Positions 26,233-34,191 of a stretch of 64,000 nt of DNA are shown piece by piece (within the stretch, counting starts at the first letter, position 1; each line of letters opens with the position of its first letter). The translations under genes and the position numbers were made by a program. The stretch spans positions 1 through 64,000 of the forward strand of contig NZ_STGF01000016.1 of assembly GCF_005222705.1 (NCBI RefSeq), written 5' to 3'. This DNA is from Paenibacillus sp. SY21-1 (GTDB taxonomy: Bacteria; Bacillota; Bacilli; Paenibacillales; Paenibacillaceae). The notes below the pieces were generated by a model. That model saw only the letters and a program-made list of their open reading frames with translations. It made no database searches and was not told the origin of the DNA.

Positions 26233-26829
26233 GTGAACAAAAGCCACGAAGTCGAATATTGCAATTTGGAGCTGCGATTTGACCGCCGGCAAATCCAAAA
26301 TCTCATCCGCGATTTGATTCAGGAAGGGTATTCGCTCTATTGGAGCGAATCGGAAGGGCAATTCCTCGTTTCAATCCGGACGGGGCGCAAGCTTGTCAAG
26401 CTGCAATTTCAACGAATGAAAAACCGGTATAAGATTGTAGGCGATTATATTATTAAAGATGAGAAGTTGTCGGAGCTGATCGAGAAGCTGATCAATGATA
26501 CACGTGGACATGCGGTAGTCAAGCGGATCAAGGACCGTCAAATCGTGATAGAAAGCATTATGTTCGGCGAAATCATACGACTGGTGGAGGTGTCCGGCAT
26601 GGAGCATCGCATCATTTATCAGAAGAAGCCGTTTGTAACGATCGAAGAAATGATTAAGGCCTTTCAATCGAAGCGGGCCGAGGAACGCGCGATTGTCCTG
26701 AGATATGAATTGGATTACGAGCTGGCGGTGCTGCATGAAGCGATTCAGAGCGAGGATGAGGACATGGTCGCCGCCTCCAAGGAGAAGCTGCTGTCGCTGC
26801 GCTCGGAGATGCTGCAGCTTGAACTTTAG
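26233..26829 (+). CDS. conserved hypothetical protein (198 residues)
   Basis: Not recognised with confidence. It begins with a beta-rich half (LYWSESEGQFLVSIRTGRKL; LQFQRMKNRYKIVGDYII) followed by helices, and ends in a charged helical stretch (LAVLHEAIQSEDEDM...). It resembles a group of Paenibacillus proteins of about 200 residues with no known role. GTG 26233 has GGGAGGG seven bases upstream; the frame extends to 26143 but crosses this site. Cytoplasmic. It has its own terminator. Confidence 0.6.
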   Translation: MNKSHEVEYCNLELRFDRRQIQNLIRDLIQEGYSLYWSESEGQFLVSIRTGRKLVKLQFQRMKNRYKIVGDYIIKDEKLSELIEKLINDTRGHAVVKRIKDRQIVIESIMFGEIIRLVEVSGMEHRIIYQKKPFVTIEEMIKAFQSKRAEERAIVLRYELDYELAVLHEAIQSEDEDMVAASKEKLLSLRSEMLQLEL

Positions 26830-26859
26830 CATGAGGCACGAGGGATGCTTGAAAACGTG

Positions 26860-26909
26860 AAACGACTGAAAGCAGTGCGTAGGAGCGCATCGCTTTTGGT
26901 CGTTTTTTT
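26860..26909 (+). terminator. terminator after the 26233 gene
   Basis: AACGACTGAAAGC... pairs with ...GCTTTTGGTCGTT, with an inner TGCG/CGCA stem, then seven Ts. Confidence 0.8.
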
Positions 26910-27172
26910 GTGAATGTGGAAGGGAATATCGGGCCAGGCTGCAGCGGCGAATCCGGCTAAACCGATCGTTTGCCAAAGCCTTCCCGAGAAAGGAGTCAGC
27001 CGTTTTCGCTTGGCAATGACAGGCTTTATAAGCTAAACTATTAGTTGCGGTCAATTATTCTGATGCGGGAGCTTCGATTTTTTTGCCGATAAACGGTTTT
27101 CTTCTCCCTGCAAAAGGAGTAAAATGAAAGTATTGCGACCCAAAATTAAATATAGAAGGATGGACGAACCAG

Positions 27173-28585
27173 ATGTCGAAACAGCAAATTGGCGTTATCG
27201 GATTGGCAGTAATGGGCAAAAACCTGGCCCTTAATATTGAAAGCAGAGGCTACACGGTTTCCGTGTACAACCGCTCTCGCGAGAAGACCGATGATCTCAT
27301 CCAGAACGAAGCGGTCGGCAAAAATCTAGTACCTACTTACACGGTTGAAGAGTTTGTGCAATCGCTTGAAGTTCCTCGCAAAATTCTGATCATGGTACAA
27401 GCCGGCGCGGGCACTGACGCAACGATTGATTCCCTCCTTCCGTATTTGGCAGAAGGCGACATTATCATCGACGGCGGCAACGCTTATTTCCCAGATACCG
27501 TGCGTCGCAGCAAAGACCTGGAAGCCAAAGGCTTTCGTTTTATCGGCACAGGCGTATCCGGCGGCGAGGAAGGCGCGCTGAAAGGCCCATCGATTATGCC
27601 GGGCGGCCAGAAGTCCGCTTACGAGCTCGTTGAGCCGATTCTGAAAGCTATTTCCGCCAAAGTAGGCGATGACGCTTGCTGCACATACATCGGACCGGAC
27701 GGCGCAGGCCACTACGTTAAGATGGTTCACAACGGCATCGAGTACGGCGACATGCAGCTTATTTGCGAAGCTTACGACTTGCTTAAAAACGTGCTTGACC
27801 TGAGCGCCGAGGAGTTCCATGAAATTTTCACAGAATGGAACAAAGGCGAACTGGACAGCTACCTGATTGAAATTACAAGAGATATTTTCGCTAAATACGA
27901 TCCGGAAACGGGCAAGCCTATGGTCGATGTGATTCTTGACTCCGCCGGCCAGAAGGGAACGGGCAAATGGACAAGCCAAAGCTCGCTTGACCTTGGCGTG
28001 CCGCTCTCCATTATTACGGAATCCGTCTTTACACGCTTCCTCTCTGCCATGAAGGAAGAGCGCGTTGCGGCGAGCAAAGTGTTGAACGGACCGGAGAAGA
28101 AACCGTTCCAAGGCGACAAAGCGGCATTCATCGAGTCCGTGCGCAAAGCGCTGTTCGCCAGCAAAATTTGCTCCTACGCTCAAGGCTTTGCCCAGATGCG
28201 CGCTGCGTCCGAGGAGTATAACTGGGATCTGCAATACGGCGAAATCGCTAAAATTTTCCGCGGCGGCTGCATCATCCGCGCCCGCTTCCTGCAAAATATT
28301 ACGGACGCGTACAACAACGATCCAGGCCTTCGCAACCTGCTGCTTGACCCGTACTTCCAGAACGTGGTCGAGTCTTATCAGGACGCTTGGCGTGAAGTGG
28401 TGGCAACGGCCGTTGCCAACGGCGTTCCGGTTCCAGCTTTCTCCAGCGCTGTAGCTTATTTCGACAGCTACCGCACAGAGCGTCTGCCGGCCAACCTGCT
28501 GCAGGCACAACGCGACTACTTCGGCGCGCACACGTTCAAACGCGTAGACAAAGAAGGAACGTTCCACTTCAATTGGATGCAATAA
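27173..28585 (+). CDS. gndA: 6-phosphogluconate dehydrogenase (decarboxylating)
   Basis: 470 residues. Oxidative pentose phosphate pathway: 6-phosphogluconate to ribulose 5-phosphate with CO2 release. N-terminal Rossmann motif GLAVMGKNLA, NRSREKTD (an NADP-type Arg), substrate site GGEEGALKGPSIMPGG, catalytic KMVHNGIEYGDMQ, and C-terminal NWDLQYGEIAKIFRGGCIIR. Length equals the long-chain NADP form. Codon use is strongly optimised compared with its neighbours, pointing to high expression; this also creates a 418-codon antisense shadow. The gap 26910-27172 shows no gene. Confidence 0.97.
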   Translation: MSKQQIGVIGLAVMGKNLALNIESRGYTVSVYNRSREKTDDLIQNEAVGKNLVPTYTVEEFVQSLEVPRKILIMVQAGAGTDATIDSLLPYLAEGDIIIDGGNAYFPDTVRRSKDLEAKGFRFIGTGVSGGEEGALKGPSIMPGGQKSAYELVEPILKAISAKVGDDACCTYIGPDGAGHYVKMVHNGIEYGDMQLICEAYDLLKNVLDLSAEEFHEIFTEWNKGELDSYLIEITRDIFAKYDPETGKPMVDVILDSAGQKGTGKWTSQSSLDLGVPLSIITESVFTRFLSAMKEERVAASKVLNGPEKKPFQGDKAAFIESVRKALFASKICSYAQGFAQMRAASEEYNWDLQYGEIAKIFRGGCIIRARFLQNITDAYNNDPGLRNLLLDPYFQNVVESYQDAWREVVATAVANGVPVPAFSSAVAYFDSYRTERLPANLLQAQRDYFGAHTFKRVDKEGTFHFNWMQ

Positions 28586-28600
28586 GCATGCGCTAAGCGA

Positions 28601-28930
28601 TTAGCGTCCGGTTTGAGCGTCCGGCTCGCCCAGCAGCCCATAGGCAGCCTCGGCGAGCCAGCCGCGAAGCCGGTCGGCCTCCTGACCGCTGTACGGCGTG
28701 CGATGGATCAGCGACATGGACGCTTCGGCGAAGTAATGAAAGTTTCGCAATAAACGTGGCTGCGACAGATCCATAATTGCCGGATCTGCGTCAGCCACCT
28801 TTTTTTTAATATACTCAAGCATCCAGACTACATCTTCGCGGCACAACGGGTAATCGGGATCAAGAATCTGCTTGAATTTTTTTTGATTCGGCTTGAAAGC
28901 GGATAACGGGAATTCGCCGGTCATCGTCAC
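28601..28930 (-). CDS. hypothetical helical protein (109 residues)
   Basis: Not recognised. Predominantly alpha-helical (EDVVWMLEYIKKKVADADPA; RLRGWLAEAAYGLL), with a single cysteine and no signal or membrane segment. GTG 28930 sits five bases after AAGGAG; a GTG at 28936 overlaps the site and an ATG at 28924 is also possible. Convergent with gndA (stops 16 bases apart) and divergent from aroK. Confidence 0.55.
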   Translation of the reverse strand: MTMTGEFPLSAFKPNQKKFKQILDPDYPLCREDVVWMLEYIKKKVADADPAIMDLSQPRLLRNFHYFAEASMSLIHRTPYSGQEADRLRGWLAEAAYGLLGEPDAQTGR

Positions 28931-29102
28931 GTTCACTCCTTCGTTTGTAATAGCCGCTTGTTGCGGCGTATAACGTTTTGCTCCTGATTTTATGCATTAC
29001 TATCATCCATACGGCATATCTTGCTTTTTTATACCCTGCTTTGATGAAAAATGATATGATGTGAAAGAAAACATGGGTATGCGTGCAAAGGTGGAAGCGG
29101 TT

Positions 29103-29633
29103 ATGAACACTCAAGAACAACAAAACAAAATCGTGCTCGTCGGTTTTATGGGCACGGGCAAATCGACGGTAAGCCGCTTGCTGTCCGGCATGCTGGAATG
29201 GCCGCGCATCGACGGCGACGAGGAAATCGAGCGCCGCGAGGGCAAATCGGTCAGCGCCATATTCGCGGATTCCGGCGAAGCGCACTTCCGATTGATCGAG
29301 ACGCAAACGCTCGAGGCGCTGCTTGAAGCAAACGGACCTGCGGTTATCGCGACGGGCGGAGGCGCGGTTCTGAGCGCGTATAACTGCGACTTGATGCTGC
29401 AGAAGTCGTTTGTCGTGGCGCTCAAGGCTAGTCCGGAGCATATTGTAGCCAGGGTTAAAGCGGATACGTCGCGTCCTCTGCTGCAAGGCGACGTCCGGGA
29501 GCGTGTGGAGACGCTGCTGGAGCAGCGCAAGGAGCTTTACGATTTCGCCCATCTTGTATTGGACACTACGTCCCGCACGGCGGAAGAGGTAGCCTCGGCC
29601 ATTGTCGAGAAGCTGCGCGACAGCAGCAGGTAA
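29103..29633 (+). CDS. aroK: shikimate kinase
   Basis: 176 residues. Phosphorylates shikimate at O3. P-loop GFMGTGKST, shikimate-binding IDGDEEIE, the arginine block FRLIE, glycine-rich TGGGAV and the adenine-lid RPLL. ATG 29103 has AGGTGGAAG upstream; two earlier in-frame ATGs lack a site. The next gene, aroA, uses the product directly and lies 36 bases on, so the two likely share a transcript. Confidence 0.95.
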   Translation: MNTQEQQNKIVLVGFMGTGKSTVSRLLSGMLEWPRIDGDEEIERREGKSVSAIFADSGEAHFRLIETQTLEALLEANGPAVIATGGGAVLSAYNCDLMLQKSFVVALKASPEHIVARVKADTSRPLLQGDVRERVETLLEQRKELYDFAHLVLDTTSRTAEEVASAIVEKLRDSSR

Positions 29634-29669
29634 GCGTATTTTACATGAGAAAAGGGGACTATACTTACG

Positions 29670-30965
29670 ATGGATGTTCTAGTTACGCCAACGCCCAAAC
29701 TTGCAGGAGAAATACAGGCTTTATCCTCGAAAAACTATACAACCCGCTATTTGCTCGTTGCTGCGCTTGCGGCAGGCACTAGCACGATCTATTATCCGGC
29801 TCACAGCGAGGACAGCGATGCTATGCGCCGCTGTATTCGCGATCTTGGCGCCGTTGTGGAAGAGGACGAGGAGAAAATCGTCATTACCGGCTTCGGCCGC
29901 CATCCCAAGCCGGTAGAACAGCTTGACGTAGGCAATGCCGGCGCAGTGCTGCGCTTTTTAATGGCGATCGCTTCGCTGTGTCCGGACGTAACGTTTATCA
30001 ACCGCTATCCGGATTCGCTAGGCAAACGTCCGCATGACGATCTAATCGAATCGCTCACAGCTATGGGCGTGTCCATCGAGCACCGGGAAGGCAAGCTGCC
30101 GATTCGAATTCGCGGCGGCGCTCCAAAGGGCGGCAGCATCAAGGTATCCGGCAATATCAGCTCGCAGTTTTTGAGCGCGCTGCTGTTCTTAACGCCTTTG
30201 CTCGAAGAAGACAGCGAGATCGAGGTGCTGCACGATTTGAAATCGAAGGTTGTCGTCGGCCAGACGCTGGAGGTGCTGGAGCAGGCGGGAATCGTCATTC
30301 ATGCAGACGAGGATTATATGCGATTCCGCGTTCCGGGCCGTCAGCAGTATGAGGCCAAGTCGTATACCGTCCAAGGCGATTACCCGGGTTCGGCCGCCAT
30401 TCTGGCCGCTGCAGCCGTAACGGAATCCGATGTTATCGTTCACCGCCTGGAGGAGAAAAGCAAGCAAGGCGAGCGCGCTGTCGTCGATGTGCTGCAAATG
30501 ATGCAAGTGCCGATGACGCACGAGAACGGAATTGTCCATGTAAAAGGGAACGGCAAGCTTAAAGCGGTCGAGTTCGACGGCGACCATGCGACCGATGCGG
30601 TGCTTGCGATGGTAGCGGCAGCCGTATTCGCGGATGGAACATCCCGCTTCTATAATGTTGAAAACCTGCGTTACAAGGAATGCGACCGCATCACCGACTA
30701 TTTGAACGAGCTGCGCAAAGCAGGAGCGAATGTAGAAGAGCGCCAGGCTGAGATTATCGTTCACGGACGTCCAGAGGGCGTGGAGGGCGGCGTAGAAATT
30801 AATGCGCATTATGATCATCGCGTCATTATGGCGCTCACCATCGTCGGTCTGCGCTCGAAGCAGCCGCTGCGCATTCGCGACGCTCATCATGTGGCGAAAT
30901 CGTATCCTATCTATTTCGACCATCTTAAGGCGCTCGGCGCTAATGTGGAATGGATAGAAGGCTAA
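29670..30965 (+). CDS. aroA: 3-phosphoshikimate 1-carboxyvinyltransferase (EPSP synthase), divergent active site
   Basis: 431 residues. Joins shikimate 3-phosphate and PEP. The two-domain inside-out alpha-beta barrel motifs are visible: LGKRPHDDLIESLTAMG, ISSQFLSALL, GDYPGSAAILAAA, YKECDRI and DHRVIMAL. Two active-site segments differ from E. coli or B. subtilis. The phosphate loop is SSKNYTTR in place of (D/S)KS-x-x-x-R. The PEP/glyphosate loop is GNAGAVLRFL at 89-97, with Ala and Phe at the places of E. coli Thr97 and Pro101. Follows aroK. Confidence 0.93.
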   Translation: MDVLVTPTPKLAGEIQALSSKNYTTRYLLVAALAAGTSTIYYPAHSEDSDAMRRCIRDLGAVVEEDEEKIVITGFGRHPKPVEQLDVGNAGAVLRFLMAIASLCPDVTFINRYPDSLGKRPHDDLIESLTAMGVSIEHREGKLPIRIRGGAPKGGSIKVSGNISSQFLSALLFLTPLLEEDSEIEVLHDLKSKVVVGQTLEVLEQAGIVIHADEDYMRFRVPGRQQYEAKSYTVQGDYPGSAAILAAAAVTESDVIVHRLEEKSKQGERAVVDVLQMMQVPMTHENGIVHVKGNGKLKAVEFDGDHATDAVLAMVAAAVFADGTSRFYNVENLRYKECDRITDYLNELRKAGANVEERQAEIIVHGRPEGVEGGVEINAHYDHRVIMALTIVGLRSKQPLRIRDAHHVAKSYPIYFDHLKALGANVEWIEG

Positions 30966-31023
30966 CGATAAGAGCAAGCTGAGTCACGAAGCTGGGTACT
31001 CGCAAATGTAGGGGGGAAGGTTC

Positions 31024-31461
31024 ATGGGCGAATTCCGAAATCCGGAGCGCGAGCGTATTAAACAGATCCTGCAAGGCAGCGAGGTGATTGCGGTCGTCGG
31101 GCTGTCCGATAAGCCTGACCGCGTATCCTATATGGTCTCGGAGGCGATGCAGGCCAAGGGCTATACGATCATTCCGGTCAATCCGAATGCGGACGTAATT
31201 TTAGGGCAAAAAAGCTATGCTTCGCTCAAGGACATTCCTGTGCCTGTCGATATCGTGAATGTCTTTCGCAGAAGCGAGCATACGCCGCCGGTTGCGGAGG
31301 AAGCTGTTGCGATTGGCGCCGGCACCATCTGGCTGCAGCTTGGAGTATCCAATGAGGAGACGGCCGCCATTGCGGCTGCAGGCGGCTTAAACGTCATCAT
31401 GGATCGCTGTATTAAAGTAGAGGATTCGATTCTGCTGCCTGGCGGAAAATCCAAAACATAA
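31024..31461 (+). CDS. CoA-binding domain protein (YccU type)
   Basis: 145 residues. A single Rossmann-like CoA_binding domain: VIAVVGLSDKPDRVSYMVSE, then YTIIPVNPNADVILG, DIVNVFRRSEH and IWLQLGV, ending with MDRCIKVE. It corresponds to the N-terminal CoA-ligase-like domain found alone in YccU and relatives. Cytoplasmic; role unclear. GGGGGGAAGG precedes the ATG. It may ride on the aroKA transcript (58 bases after aroA). Confidence 0.88.
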   Translation: MGEFRNPERERIKQILQGSEVIAVVGLSDKPDRVSYMVSEAMQAKGYTIIPVNPNADVILGQKSYASLKDIPVPVDIVNVFRRSEHTPPVAEEAVAIGAGTIWLQLGVSNEETAAIAAAGGLNVIMDRCIKVEDSILLPGGKSKT

Positions 31462-31597
31462 CAATTATAAAATCCGGCCAACTCCTGCACAATAAGAAAG
31501 GCTTCAAGGGCGGGCGCCGGTTGGCATACACGCAATGCTGCTAGTCGGCACACGCCAGCTTGAAGACTTTACGAGTGGAATTCAAGGAGGATACGAC

Positions 31598-32188
31598 GTG
31601 AATCAATATTCGCAGCAGTCGGGCAATTTCCAAGGACAGCAAAGCTACCTGAACCAAGGCCAAAACTTTCAACCATCCGGTTTTGTGCAATCTCATTATC
31701 AGGGGCAACTGAGCCAGCCGACTTTTGGCCGAACAAGCCAATCGATTGTTTCTAACCAGCCAGGAGGCTATCAGCAATCGTACAATCACGGGAATCAATC
31801 GTATATTCCGTCGAACTACGCTTCGATGCATCAGCCAACTGGTATGAATCAATCCTACACGTCGCATCAACCGGTTCAAAGCCATGCTGCTTCGCCAGCG
31901 ACCGCCTTTGGCAACGTAGGCCCGGTCATCGCGCACGTCGGCTATCAGGCTGGCCCGGATCAGAACCATTCGTTCTATCAACCTTCGGCCATAGCTAACA
32001 CAGGCATGCATTTTGGCGGCTACAATCAATCGATGGCTCAAGGCCAAGGCCACTACGGTCCAACGCCGGTGCAATCGTACACCCATTCGGCAACGCCTGT
32101 ACTCGATGCTACGAATGCCTATCAGCAAACCGGGCCGGTTATTTCCCATCTGGGCTATACGGCGAACAACGCTAACCAATACCGCTAA
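31598..32188 (+). CDS. Q/N/S/Y/G-rich low-complexity protein
   Basis: 196 residues with almost no charged residues. The chain is built from Gln, Asn, Ser, Tyr, Gly and Pro (QYSQQSGNFQGQQSYLNQGQ). Two related blocks stand out: GPVIAHVGYQAGPDQN (about 108-123) and GPVISHLGYTANNANQ (about 179-194), the second at the C-terminus. No signal peptide or membrane segment. GTG 31598 follows AAGGAGG by eight bases. It resembles disordered or sticky spore-surface or coat proteins in composition, but no family is recognised. Independent gene with its own terminator. Confidence 0.7.
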   Translation: MNQYSQQSGNFQGQQSYLNQGQNFQPSGFVQSHYQGQLSQPTFGRTSQSIVSNQPGGYQQSYNHGNQSYIPSNYASMHQPTGMNQSYTSHQPVQSHAASPATAFGNVGPVIAHVGYQAGPDQNHSFYQPSAIANTGMHFGGYNQSMAQGQGHYGPTPVQSYTHSATPVLDATNAYQQTGPVISHLGYTANNANQYR

Positions 32189-32221
32189 CAGACTGCATCA
32201 AGCGGAAAGAATCATCGACAG

Positions 32222-32250
32222 CGGCGGGCCATTCGGCTCGCCGTTTTATT
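32222..32250 (+). terminator. terminator after the Q/N-rich gene
   Basis: CGGCGGGCC and GGCTCGCCG (one G-T pair) with a four-base loop, then TTTTATTTT. Confidence 0.75.
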
Positions 32251-32279
32251 TTGACAAAAACCGCGCGAGCGCTTAACAT
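32251..32279 (+). promoter_or_regulatory. promoter of the PTS operon
   Basis: TTGACA (32251-32256), 17 nt, TAACAT (32274-32279), 25 nt before the EIICBA start. Confidence 0.65.
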
Positions 32280-32304
32280 CGATATAGACAAGGGGAGGTG
32301 TGCA

Positions 32305-34191
32305 ATGAGTTTGATAGGAAATCTGCAGCAGCTCGGAAGGGCTTTCATGCTGCCTATGATTGTCCTTCCCGCAGCGGCGATTTTTCAAAGCCTCAGCAAG
32401 CTGCCATGGCATTTTATCGGCTTGCCGGGCATGGAAGGCTATCTGGTAACGGCGAGCAGCGCGATTTTTGGCTACTTGCCCTACATATTTGCGCTTGGCA
32501 TTGCGCTTGGCTTGACCGGAAACGCGTTATCGGCCGGCATGGGCGCGTTGATCGGCATGTTAATTTACAGCGGGATTGCCGGCAGCGCAGCGGTACCGAT
32601 CGAGCCGACGGTGCTTGTCGGAACGCTGATAGGCATTTTAGCGGGAGTCAGTCATGAACGGTTCAAAAATTTAAGGCTTCCCGAGTATATTCAATTTTTT
32701 GGCGGGCCGCGCTTCGTTCCGCTCTTTATGAGCTTTGTGTCGCTTATTTTTGCAATCGGCATGACCAAGCTGGCGCCTCACATCCAGCACTTTATGATGG
32801 AGCTTGGCGAGATTGTGGCTTCCGGAGGCGGCTTTGGTGTATTCCTGTACGGCTTTGTGCATCGGATACTGGTCGTTTTTGGGCTGCATCATCTGGTCAG
32901 CCATGTGTTCTGGTTTCAGATCGGCGCTTATGAAGCGGAGAACGGTCAAATGGTATTCGGGGATTTGCCTCGTTTCTTTGCCGGGGACCCTACCGCCGGA
33001 GTATTTATGGCGGGCATGTATCCGACGATGATGTTTGCGCTTCCGGCCATCGCGCTGGCGATCATTCATGAGGCGCGCGAGGATTTAAAGCCCAAAATCC
33101 GAAAGACGTTTCTGTACGCGGCGCTTGCTTCTTTTCTTACGGGTGTGACGGAACCGGTGGAATTTGCATTTTTATTCGTAGCGCCTTATTTGTATGTCGT
33201 ACACGCCATACTGTCAGGCATTATTATGTGGGTTACATACGAGCTTGGCATCAGGCATGGCTTTTCGTTCTCGGGCGGAGCCATCGATTTTGTCATTAAC
33301 GAGCATTTGGCTACGCGAGGCTGGCTAATTATTCCGATCGGCATCGTGGTAGGACTGGTTTATTACTTTTTGTTCCGCTGGGCGATTCGCAGGTTTCGCA
33401 TACCGACTCCAGGCCGCGAGGAAGGCTCGCAGCTGGACGAGTGGGCAGGCGACATTCCGTATCGCGCGCCGCTTATTTTGCAGGCTATCGGGGGCAAACA
33501 AAACATTGTGCGAATGGAATCCTGTATAACCCGTCTCAGACTCAAGGTGTCTGACGAGAAGCTGCTCGATGTCAACGCGCTGCGCAACCTGGGGGCTGCA
33601 GGCGTCATCAAGCTTGGGGGCGGGCAGGTCCAGGTTGTATTCGGCACCTATTCCGAATTAATTCGCGAAGAGATGCTCAAAACGATTCAGCGCGATCAGG
33701 CACAGGTGCTTTTCCACTCTCCGATGCAAGGCAAAATGATTGCGCTGGAGGATGTGCCCGACCCTATTTTTGCAGGCAAGCTTGTTGGCCAAGGGGTAGC
33801 GTTTATTCCCGATCGCGGCGAGCTCGTATCGCCTGTAAAGGGCAAGGTCATTCATATTTATCCGACGATGCATGCGATTGGCATTTTGACTCCGGAAGGG
33901 CTTGAGGTGCTCCTCCATATCGGCATCGAAACGTCCAAGCTGCTCGGCAAGGATTATTTCAACGCTCTGGTGAAAGAAGGAGACGAGGTGACACCGGGCA
34001 TGCTGCTTATCCGCTTCGATCTGCAGCGTGTGAAGCGCGAGAGCAAGTCGCTTGCTACGCCGATGGTCATTACCAATTCCGATCTGGTTCACTCTTGGCG
34101 ATATGCGCCGTTCAAAGCGGTCAAGAAGGGGCAATCCTCGGTTATGTCAGTCGTGCTTAAAGAGAGAAATCGTGGAGGGGAAACGCAATGA
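32305..34191 (+). CDS. PTS sugar permease EIICBA (glucose/N-acetylglucosamine family)
   Basis: 628 residues. EIIC (1 to about 375): ten or so helices with GVTEPVEFAFLFVAPYLYVV and the HHLVSHVFWFQIG block, which looks more like GlcNAc (NagE) than glucose permeases. EIIB (about 395-470): MESCITRLRL with the phospho-cysteine. EIIA (about 480-620): PDPIFAGKLVGQGVAFIP and VLLHIGIETSKLLG with the active His. ATG 32305 has GGGGAGGTG upstream; the frame extends to 32251 but crosses the promoter. The 3' end overlaps ptsI by four bases. Sugar specificity is inferred. Confidence 0.9.
   Translation: MSLIGNLQQLGRAFMLPMIVLPAAAIFQSLSKLPWHFIGLPGMEGYLVTASSAIFGYLPYIFALGIALGLTGNALSAGMGALIGMLIYSGIAGSAAVPIEPTVLVGTLIGILAGVSHERFKNLRLPEYIQFFGGPRFVPLFMSFVSLIFAIGMTKLAPHIQHFMMELGEIVASGGGFGVFLYGFVHRILVVFGLHHLVSHVFWFQIGAYEAENGQMVFGDLPRFFAGDPTAGVFMAGMYPTMMFALPAIALAIIHEAREDLKPKIRKTFLYAALASFLTGVTEPVEFAFLFVAPYLYVVHAILSGIIMWVTYELGIRHGFSFSGGAIDFVINEHLATRGWLIIPIGIVVGLVYYFLFRWAIRRFRIPTPGREEGSQLDEWAGDIPYRAPLILQAIGGKQNIVRMESCITRLRLKVSDEKLLDVNALRNLGAAGVIKLGGGQVQVVFGTYSELIREEMLKTIQRDQAQVLFHSPMQGKMIALEDVPDPIFAGKLVGQGVAFIPDRGELVSPVKGKVIHIYPTMHAIGILTPEGLEVLLHIGIETSKLLGKDYFNALVKEGDEVTPGMLLIRFDLQRVKRESKSLATPMVITNSDLVHSWRYAPFKAVKKGQSSVMSVVLKERNRGGETQ

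Noticed and set aside
27326..28582. 418-codon antisense open frame over gndA
   Set aside because: It is a shadow of the strongly biased codon use of gndA. It has no ribosome binding site and a low-complexity, family-less translation.
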